Assembly: GCF_007671725.1 (NCBI RefSeq)
Contig: NZ_VCNM01000004.1
Span: forward strand, 1-64,000
DNA: 64,000 nt
Source: Halorubrum depositum
GTDB lineage: Archaea > Halobacteriota > Halobacteria > Halobacteriales > Haloferacaceae
Reading direction: 5' to 3'
Position 1 is the first letter of the stretch, and each line of letters opens with the position of its first letter. The notes beneath the pieces were generated by a model that was not told the origin of the DNA, searched no databases, and worked only from the letters and a program-made list of their open reading frames with translations. The translations under genes were made by a program, and so were the position numbers. Below are positions 58,504-64,000 of the stretch, piece after piece.

Positions 58504-60909
58504 TCAGGCACCCGTTTCTTGGCCAGTCTTACTGTCCATGCGTTCAGGCGCGATTCGTGACAACCGCATCGCGTTCCCGGTGACGCCGAGGCTCATCCCC
58601 ATGTCGCCGACGATGACCGCGACCGCGACGCTCACCAGTCCCAGCGGGACGCCGAGTGCAAGCAGGGCCTTCACGCCGAGGCTCGACCAGATGTTCTGGC
58701 GGATCACGCCGTTCGCCGTGTGCGACAGCCCGTAGAGATACGGCAGCTTGCTGATGTCGTCGCCCATCAGCGCGATGTCGGCGGTCTCGATTGCGGTGTC
58801 CGTTCCGGCCGCGCCCATCGCGATGCCGACCTCAGCGGTCGCCAGCGCGGGCGCGTCGTTGATGCCGTCGCCGACCATCGCCACGTCGCCGTACTCCGCC
58901 TGTAACGCCTCCACGGCATCGACCTTCTCGTCGGGCAATAGTTCTGCGCGATACTCGTCGACGCCGACCTGTTCGGCGATCGCACGGGCCGTCCCCTCGT
59001 TGTCGCCGGTCAGCATCACGACGTGCGCGACGCCGAGTTCGTGCAGCCGTGCGACCGCCCGTTCGGCGGCCGGCCGCACCTCGTCGGCAATGGCGATAAT
59101 GCCGATCAATTCGGTATCCGTGCCGACGAGGACGACCGTCTTCCCCTCATTCTCGAACCGCGAGATCGCGCCGTCCTCGAGGTCGGCACAGTCCTCGCGT
59201 TCGCACTGCTCGTGGGCCACTTCGGCGACTGCGCCGCCGTCGGCACGGAGGTGGGCGTGCGACAGGTCGAAACCCAACTCCTCGAAGAGGGCGGGCTTGC
59301 CTGCATAGTACGTCTCGCCGTCGATGTCTGCGCTGATCCCCTTTCCGGTGATGCTCTCGAATTTCTCGATACTCGGCACGTCATCGCCGGCATCCTTTTC
59401 GGCGCGTTCGAGTATCGCCTCGGCGATTGGGTGTTCGCTTCGCTGCTCGAGTGCAGCCGCGTGCTGGAGTACCGTCTCGTCGTTCGTACCGCCAAGCGCT
59501 ACGACGTCCGTGACCGCGAGTTCGCCCTTGGTGAGGGTACCAGTCTTGTCGAGGGCGATGGCGTCCACCTCGCCCATCGCTTCGAGGTGGTTGCCGCCTT
59601 TGATGAGGACACCGTTCTTCGCGGCACTGGTGATCCCCGACACCACGGAGACTGGGGTCGAGATGACAAACGCACACGGGCAGGCGATCACCAGCAGAGT
59701 AAGCCCCCGAATGAACCACGCCTGCCAGTCGCCCGCGAAGGTGAACCCGTAACCGGCTAGGTCCACCGACACCGGATCAGCGATAACCAGCGGCGGGATA
59801 GCGGCGGTCAGGATTGCCAGCACGACGACGAGGGGTGTGTAGTAGCCGGCGAACTGGTCGACGAACTGCTCGGACTCGGTCTTCTTCGCCTGTGCGCCCT
59901 GCACCATCTCGATGATCTGCGAGAGCGTCGACTCCGAGGCGGCCGAAGTGGCCTCGAACTCGAGGTATCCTTCCTCGTTGATGCTGCCCGCGTACACTTC
60001 GTCGCCGGCAGCCTTGTCGACGGGGACGCTCTCGCCCGTGATCGGCGACTGGTCGACTGCACTCTCGCCTTCGATGACCGTCCCGTCGAGCGGAATCTTG
60101 TCACCGGGGCGAACAACCACGGTCTCGCCCACCTCCACCTCCTCGGCGGGCACCGTGACTTCCTCACCATCGCGAAGGACGGTCGCCTCGTCGGGCGAGA
60201 GTTCCATCAGCTCGCGCAGGGAGTCCCGTGCCCTGTCCATCGCATAGTCCTCGAGCAGCTCGGCGATGCTGAATAGGACGGCCAGCGTCGCCGCCTCGAC
60301 GAAGTAGCCGATACCGGTCGCGGCGATGATGGCCGTCCCCATTAGCAGGTCGATGTCCAGACTCCGGTTCTTCGCGGAGTAGTACCCGCTACGGACGACC
60401 GGGATGCCACTGGCCGCGACGGCGCCGAGGAACAGGACATCTGCGATGTGGAGCGGGTACTCGAGGACACTTGCGATGGCGATGTTCTGTCCTGCGAGGA
60501 AGAACTCGAAGAGGAGCCCGACGGTGAGGAACGCCGCGCCGAGCCACGTCTTCTTCGCGCGAGGACTCGTCCAGACCTCCGATGGTGGTGCGATGTCGAC
60601 GCCATCGGCCGCCTGGTTGTCCTCATCATCGCCCTCGGCGTCCGAGCCCCCGACGACCTCGTAGCCGGCGCCTTCAATCGCCTTGACGACGTCGGCTTCG
60701 CTAGTCCGATCAGGGTCGTACGTGACGTTGGCTGTGCCGGTGGTCGGCTGGAGCGTGACGTCAGTAATGCCGTCGACACGCTGGAGGCTCTTGTTCACCT
60801 TTTGGGCGCAAGAGGGACAGTCCATCTCGGGAACGGCGAGGCGGGCGGTCAGCTCACGTCGCTGTCCGCCGCCGCTCGTTCCTCCTGCTGCGTCCGGATT
60901 CTCTGTCAT
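58504..60909 (-). CDS. Zinc/cadmium/lead-type P1B ATPase
   Basis: 801 residues from ATG 60909 (the frame opens further upstream to 60960). The N-terminal HMA domain has AVPEMDCPSCAQKVNKSLQR, followed by TM helices. The metal site reads ACPCAFVISTPVSVVSG at about 408-424, the CPC of the P1B-2 class, with TGES in DQSPITGESVPVDKA, DKTGTLTKGEL near 455 and GDGINDAPAL later. This supports export of Zn2+, Cd2+ or Pb2+ (ZntA-like). It is flanked by a HTH regulator 60 bp upstream on the same strand. It lies next to aconitase. Confidence 0.85.
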   Translation of the reverse strand: MTENPDAAGGTSGGGQRRELTARLAVPEMDCPSCAQKVNKSLQRVDGITDVTLQPTTGTANVTYDPDRTSEADVVKAIEGAGYEVVGGSDAEGDDEDNQAADGVDIAPPSEVWTSPRAKKTWLGAAFLTVGLLFEFFLAGQNIAIASVLEYPLHIADVLFLGAVAASGIPVVRSGYYSAKNRSLDIDLLMGTAIIAATGIGYFVEAATLAVLFSIAELLEDYAMDRARDSLRELMELSPDEATVLRDGEEVTVPAEEVEVGETVVVRPGDKIPLDGTVIEGESAVDQSPITGESVPVDKAAGDEVYAGSINEEGYLEFEATSAASESTLSQIIEMVQGAQAKKTESEQFVDQFAGYYTPLVVVLAILTAAIPPLVIADPVSVDLAGYGFTFAGDWQAWFIRGLTLLVIACPCAFVISTPVSVVSGITSAAKNGVLIKGGNHLEAMGEVDAIALDKTGTLTKGELAVTDVVALGGTNDETVLQHAAALEQRSEHPIAEAILERAEKDAGDDVPSIEKFESITGKGISADIDGETYYAGKPALFEELGFDLSHAHLRADGGAVAEVAHEQCEREDCADLEDGAISRFENEGKTVVLVGTDTELIGIIAIADEVRPAAERAVARLHELGVAHVVMLTGDNEGTARAIAEQVGVDEYRAELLPDEKVDAVEALQAEYGDVAMVGDGINDAPALATAEVGIAMGAAGTDTAIETADIALMGDDISKLPYLYGLSHTANGVIRQNIWSSLGVKALLALGVPLGLVSVAVAVIVGDMGMSLGVTGNAMRLSRIAPERMDSKTGQETGA

Positions 60910-60969
60910 CACGTCACGGTAGGAGCGGGAGTTCGATATGTCTTTGTTGGAATATTCCAACTACGGCCC

Positions 60970-61716
60970 TCAGTGGGATGCCAGCCGTTCTTCCGCTACC
61001 CGCTCGCCGGCGACATGTTGCTTCGCCAAATGTTCTTCCGCCCGACGGAGTCGGTAGGTGAGTGTTGACCGTGGCACGTCGAGATGCTCTGCGAGTTCTC
61101 CAACATCGACCTCGCGGGGTGATTCGTAGTAGCCGTGTTCGACGGCGGCCTGGAGAGCAGCCTCTTGGGCTGGAGGCAATCCACTTGGTGTTCCGTCGCT
61201 TCCCCTAGCTGATGTTGTGTCCGCTGTGCGGAGCATCTCCATCTGGGCGCACTCCCCGACGGCGACTTTGAGAGCGTCGAAGAACGCCGCCACGTCGCCA
61301 TCGCCGGAGTGGATGAGTCGCCACGTGTAGTGGCGGCCCTCGTGACGAGTCTCGAACAGCACGCCGTCGCCGAGGTGGTCGCGAGCGATGTGGGGGACTG
61401 AGGCGCAGGTCGGAGTGCGCTCCCAATCTGAGTAGAGGATGAGCGCGTTGTCCGTGCGGTCGAGGACGCGGGTGGTCTGTGTGGCGTTGCAGTCCTCGGT
61501 GGCGAGACAGTCAGCGTAGTAGTCGCCGTTGAGAAAGGCGTCCTCGATGGCGTTGAGCGCCTCAGGCGTACCGGTGGCATGGGCGACCCGCCAGAGACGC
61601 TCGGCAGTGGCGTGCAGCGAGAGCGAGCGAACGCGAGCGTCGGGGTGGTCGGCGAGGGCGTCCGCCACCCTGTTGCAGCCGGGCTCGTATTCGAGAGCGA
61701 AGACGAGTTCGCGCAT
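60970..61716 (-). CDS. Bacterioopsin-activator-type (HTH_10) regulator
   Basis: 248 residues from ATG 61716. The C-terminal helix-turn-helix VDVGELAEHLDVPRSTLTYR followed by LRRAEEHL is the HTH_10 domain that ends haloarchaeal Bat-like proteins. The first half, with YEPGCNRVADALADHPDARV, includes CLATEDCNATQTTR, where Cys residues may sense metal. It is upstream of the Zn/Cd ATPase by 60 bp in the same direction and is the likely regulator of it. A redox or light role is possible in this family. Confidence 0.75.
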   Translation of the reverse strand: MRELVFALEYEPGCNRVADALADHPDARVRSLSLHATAERLWRVAHATGTPEALNAIEDAFLNGDYYADCLATEDCNATQTTRVLDRTDNALILYSDWERTPTCASVPHIARDHLGDGVLFETRHEGRHYTWRLIHSGDGDVAAFFDALKVAVGECAQMEMLRTADTTSARGSDGTPSGLPPAQEAALQAAVEHGYYESPREVDVGELAEHLDVPRSTLTYRLRRAEEHLAKQHVAGERVAEERLASH

Positions 61717-61777
61717 ACCCCGTCTAAGGCCTGCTACGACATAACCCATGGCCTGCAGCGTTATCGACCAGTAGATC

Positions 61778-62062
61778 TCAGATTACGTCGTCAGGGTCGT
61801 GAACTTCCTGCATTCGCTGTGCTTCGGCCGCGTATTGCTCCTGGAGGTCGGGGTCATCGACCATGCCAAGATTGCCGGGTTCAGCATCGACTGCTGCTGT
61901 CGTATCTCGGACGTCGGTGAAGGACGTGAGTGCGCGTTCCTTCCGATAGTACTGTTCTCCATCGGGTGTTGCGTAGGTGAGGATGATCAGGTTCTGCTCG
62001 TCATCGGAGTACGTCCGTTCGACAAGCCAAACACGAACGTCATCTTCAGACTGATTTGACAT
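61778..62062 (-). CDS. Small acidic hypothetical protein
   Basis: 94 residues from ATG 62062. EDDVRVWLVERTYSDDEQNL, then IILTYATPDGEQYYRKERAL, then an acidic helical end (LQEQYAAEAQRMQEVHDPDD). A beta-rich front suggests a small single-domain protein. No family known. It lies between the Bat-like gene and the DUF6735-type gene on the same strand. Confidence 0.5.
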   Translation of the reverse strand: MSNQSEDDVRVWLVERTYSDDEQNLIILTYATPDGEQYYRKERALTSFTDVRDTTAAVDAEPGNLGMVDDPDLQEQYAAEAQRMQEVHDPDDVI

Positions 62063-62099
62063 ACTTAGACATCCCCCGATATCCACTAAGGGATTGGTG

Positions 62100-62762
62100 T
62101 TACGGCTTGCCGAGACTCGCTGTCTCGAAGGGTGATTCTCCGGTCGGAATGAGCAGCTCCTGTCGGTCTCCGACTCGCTCGGCCAGCTTCCGTTTCAGAT
62201 ACTGTCTCGCCGTCGACGGCGTGAAGACGCCCTTGTCGAGCATATCGCCGATGACGTCTTTGAGGGCCGCGAACTGGCCCTGCAGGTGGCCGTCGCCGAC
62301 CGGCTCGCCGTCGTACCAACGCACCGTCGCGAGCGCACCGTTCCCGACCGTCTCTCCCTGTTCGACTGTCTCCGAATCGTACTGCAGGCCGAACCACAGC
62401 GTCCGATAGGCGGTCACCTCGAACGTCGTCGACACCACGAAGAACGCCTCGTGGTGGAGATAGTCGAGATGGTCCGCGACGATCTCGTCGAGCGTGAGCC
62501 CGGTGGCGCGGGGCTTCAGCTCCACGACCGTCGACGGCCGATCTTCGCCAGCGAGGTAGCCGTCGACCGCATCTGTCTCGAGGCCATCGGCTAACTCCGC
62601 CAGCAGCTGTTTCGCCCACTTGGAGTCGGTGTCTTCGCCACCGAACGGTGTTTCGGCCGATATTCGGTGTTTGAGCTTGAGATTCGCAGCACCCCAATGA
62701 GAGTAGTGGAGCGTGTACTGTCCGTCTGTCCGTTCGTACGCAACGAGTGCGCGGTGACCCAT
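62100..62762 (-). CDS. DUF6735-type haloarchaeal protein
   Basis: 220 residues. MGHRALVAYERTDGQYTLHY followed by SHWGAANLKLKHRI at the start, AEDRP-type linker, EIVADHLDYLHHEAFFVVST in the middle and FAALKDVIGDMLDKGVFTPS near the end are typical of DUF6735, a family with many haloarchaeal plasmid copies. Function unknown; it may be a phage- or plasmid-maintenance protein. Leader H12 stands 34 bp upstream. Confidence 0.65.
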   Translation of the reverse strand: MGHRALVAYERTDGQYTLHYSHWGAANLKLKHRISAETPFGGEDTDSKWAKQLLAELADGLETDAVDGYLAGEDRPSTVVELKPRATGLTLDEIVADHLDYLHHEAFFVVSTTFEVTAYRTLWFGLQYDSETVEQGETVGNGALATVRWYDGEPVGDGHLQGQFAALKDVIGDMLDKGVFTPSTARQYLKRKLAERVGDRQELLIPTGESPFETASLGKP

Positions 62763-62796
62763 CGAGCAATCACCTCACGGGGCGACCGCGACTGGA

Positions 62797-62829
62797 TCGC
62801 CCCGCACCCCTCCCGGGGGACGAACAAAG
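62797..62829 (-). promoter_or_regulatory. Hairpin leader H12, before the DUF6735-type gene
   Basis: Minus strand CTTTGTTCGTCCCC, loop with GGGAGGGGTGC, GGGGCGA; a bulge near the base. Start codon 34 bases downstream. Confidence 0.55.
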
Positions 62830-63210
62830 CTACTCGTCGATCGGGTCGGGTGAACTGAGGTCCGCGTGGAGGACTTCGCCGTCGCGAACGACGTACCGCT
62901 TGGCCAGGACTGGGAAGCGGCACTTGGTAAATCCGGCTGTCTGGATGTCGAATTCTTCGTTCGGTTCGAGATACTCCGCGAGCGACCGGAGGAACTCGTG
63001 GGTGACGATGCCACCGTCGTAGTCAGGAAGTCCGTTCTCACGAGCCTCGTACACTTCGAAGCTGTCGTAGCCCCAGATGATCAGTTCGCCGTCGTCGTCC
63101 ACCTCCCAGTTGAGCGTCCCGAAGCAGTGGTTCTCACAGAGTTCGCGGACTGCCTGTGGGTCTGTTACGAGCGCGCCGGTCGATGTCGTTGCGGCTTGGA
63201 GTATTGCCAT
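62830..63210 (-). CDS. Hypothetical protein, 126 residues
   Basis: From ATG 63210: MAILQAATTSTGALVTDPQA, then ELCENHCFGTLNWEVDDDGE, then a beta-rich part LIIWGYDSFEVYEARENGLP and RFPVLAKRYVVRDGEVLHAD. No family recognised. It lies between hairpins H13 and H12 and belongs to the same plasmid gene string. The role is unknown. Confidence 0.55.
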   Translation of the reverse strand: MAILQAATTSTGALVTDPQAVRELCENHCFGTLNWEVDDDGELIIWGYDSFEVYEARENGLPDYDGGIVTHEFLRSLAEYLEPNEEFDIQTAGFTKCRFPVLAKRYVVRDGEVLHADLSSPDPIDE

Positions 63211-63234
63211 GGATTGTTCTCGGGAGCTGTCTCG

Positions 63235-63265
63235 CGCCCCCGCACCCCTTCAGGGGGCGAACAAC
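63235..63265 (-). promoter_or_regulatory. Hairpin leader H13, before the 126-residue gene
   Basis: Perfect 7-bp stem CGCCCCC/GGGGGCG, loop TGAAGGGGTGC, 5' GTTGTT. Start codon 24 bases downstream. Confidence 0.65.
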
Positions 63266-63316
63266 CGTTCACGCTGTGACGGCCACAGGACGCTGAGCTG
63301 CCGACGCGTCGAGCTG

Positions 63317-63505
63317 TCAGGATTCTCTGTTGACGTCACCGTCCCCTGTCGTATTCGGTTGGGTGAGAACATCCACCTGCTCGAGGAGCGTCGTCGCGGT
63401 GCTAATTCGCTCTCGATCAGCGGGCCCCAATTGGTCGGCGTCGATACTGGAGAGGCTGCTAAGCGCGCGGTGGAGTCGATAGCCAGGGGTGTCTCGTGGG
63501 TCCAT
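63317..63505 (-). CDS. Small helical protein, 62 residues
   Basis: ATG 63505 to TGA 63317. GYRLHRALSSLSSIDADQLG followed by PADRERISTATTLLEQVDVL, a helical pair, with a short polar tail. It looks like one of the short plasmid helical proteins that accompany DUF6166-type genes. The longer alternative frame over the same DNA (63250-63522) lacks natural sequence, so this one is preferred. Leader H14 is 4 bp upstream, the closest of the set. Confidence 0.55.
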   Translation of the reverse strand: MDPRDTPGYRLHRALSSLSSIDADQLGPADRERISTATTLLEQVDVLTQPNTTGDGDVNRES

Positions 63506-63509
63506 GTGT

Positions 63510-63540
63510 GCGCCTCCGCCAATTCTCGGCGCCGAAAAAC
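63510..63540 (-). promoter_or_regulatory. Hairpin leader H14, before the 62-residue gene
   Basis: Minus strand GTGTTTTTCGGCGCC, loop GAGAATTGGCG, GAGGCGC with GGAGG 7 bases before the ATG. Five to six pairs. Confidence 0.55.
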
Positions 63541-63595
63541 ACCGGCGGGCAGTCAGCAGGTGTGGTATCGTCGGGTGGTCGCGAGCTGGCTTCTG

Positions 63596-63636
63596 TTAAC
63601 CAACAACTCCGAGCCGACACCAGGATTGTTGGTTAA
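63596..63636. promoter_or_regulatory. Dispersed inverted repeat P6 (TTAACCAACA element)
   Basis: TTAACCAACA (63596-63605), 21-base spacer, TGTTGGTTAA (63627-63636), about 56 bp from hairpin H14 and 13 bp after the end of the partial gene. Confidence 0.75.
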
Positions 63637-63649
63637 TTTGACGTTGTCT

Positions 63650-64000
63650 TTACTGACCGGCTTCGGGTTCGGGCCCGTAGCGTGGCGTGCCGCACCGCTG
63701 ACAGCCCCACATTGGCTGCCCGGTCCACTCGTCATCGGGGACCGCCTCGAATTCGCGAAAACGATGCTTAGTCTCCCGACCACACTCCCGACACTCGAGG
63801 TGAATTCTGTTTGGGCGCTCGCGTCGTGACTGTTCGGTATCAGTTTTGTCAACGGATTCCTGGAGCGAAATCGCTGGCACCAGCCAGAGGTCGTCGTCTG
63901 CGTCCTCACGGAGGCTTACAAGACGATCTTCGGAGCGAACCCCACTCCCGGTTTCCTCATAGAGAAACGTCGTGTGCTCGCCGTCGTGACGGGGCTGCGT
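63650..64000 (-). CDS. Zinc-ribbon plasmid protein, partial at the right edge
   Basis: 117 codons open to the window edge; the start lies outside. HDGEHTTFLYEETGSGVRSE, then LWLVPAISL, resemble the C-terminus of the gene at 54661. A C-terminal extension has LECRECGRETKHRFREFEAV and GCQRCGTPRYGPEP, a zinc ribbon that the 54661 copy lacks. This may be a fusion of the two-gene arrangement seen at 54292-55179, where a separate zinc protein follows. A shorter reading from GTG 63880 is possible but loses the conserved part. Confidence 0.6.
   Translation of the reverse strand, partial: TQPRHDGEHTTFLYEETGSGVRSEDRLVSLREDADDDLWLVPAISLQESVDKTDTEQSRRERPNRIHLECRECGRETKHRFREFEAVPDDEWTGQPMWGCQRCGTPRYGPEPEAGQ

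Noticed and set aside
37937-63540. Leader hairpins read as intrinsic terminators of the preceding genes
   Set aside because: The T-run lies before, not after, the hairpin on the coding strand, and the hairpin sits close to the next start. The T-run alone may still stop the previous transcript.
1-64000. CRISPR array
   Set aside because: Looked for regularly spaced identical repeats with unique spacers; the only dispersed repeats are the P and H elements, the ORB boxes and the parA field, none of which has CRISPR spacing. No cas genes.
1-64000. tRNA or rRNA genes
   Set aside because: No cloverleaf with GTTC-type T arm or rRNA-like segment noticed, including next to the integrase.

Overview
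The window is haloarchaeal (class Halobacteria). The proteins are strongly acidic and GC-rich in codon use, and many genes start with little or no leader. It carries archaeal replication genes (Orc1/Cdc6, a divergent family B polymerase), a TRAM-domain protein and a bacterioopsin-activator-type regulator. The layout is that of a megaplasmid, or of plasmids and defence genes stacked into a chromosome. Plasmid functions dominate, but housekeeping or metabolic genes sit at the edges: the tail of an oxidase subunit III at the left end and an aconitase at 55.5-58.3 kb.

Region by region. 0-3.4 kb: a decayed IS5-like element next to the remnant of a CDF metal exporter, a nikR/nickel-exporter divergent pair, and fragments of other mobile genes. 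3.4-5.7 kb: integrase, TumE-like protein and winged-helix protein in one tight operon. 5.7-8.7 kb: ParA with an acidic partner and an AT-rich repeat field that looks like the partition site. 8.7-28.5 kb: a dense island of defence-like genes. It holds a PD-(D/E)XK-like protein, three proteins with HEPN Rx4H motifs, and a compact seven-gene operon (PLD-helicase, small protein, DndD-like ATPase, Dnd-associated-like protein, DNA methyltransferase, unknown protein, deaminase-like protein). It also holds a GHKL ATPase with a nuclease-like tail, a second PD-(D/E)XK nuclease and a membrane zinc ribbon, mixed with broken genes including an orc1/cdc6 interrupted by one amber codon.

28.8-41.2 kb is the replication and maintenance core: RadA-like protein, PolB2, an intact Orc1/Cdc6 beside an origin with ORB-like repeats in opposing orientation, an HTH-nucleotidyltransferase pair with a visible operator, an ArdC/M78-type protein and an HNH nuclease with five homing-endonuclease-associated repeats. 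41.3-47.9 kb is a copper/mercury block: CopZ-like chaperone, copper-type P-ATPase, ArsR-like regulator, two flavin disulfide reductases (one a MerA) and an HxlR-like regulator. 48-55.2 kb is a string of small plasmid genes nearly all on the minus strand. 55.5-61.7 kb carries aconitase, a Zn/Cd-type P-ATPase and its likely regulator. 61.8-64 kb returns to the plasmid-type minus-strand genes.

Two non-coding patterns tie the 30-64 kb part together. Six copies of an inverted repeat TTAACCAACA-N21/22-TGTTGGTTAA lie between genes. About fifteen minus-strand genes are preceded by a T-run followed by a short hairpin whose stem sequence differs between copies while several copies keep perfect pairing around a GGGTGC-like loop. 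Together they suggest a plasmid-wide regulon with a shared leader RNA. I regard this and the seven-gene operon at 13.1-20.4 kb as the strongest candidates for undescribed biology here.
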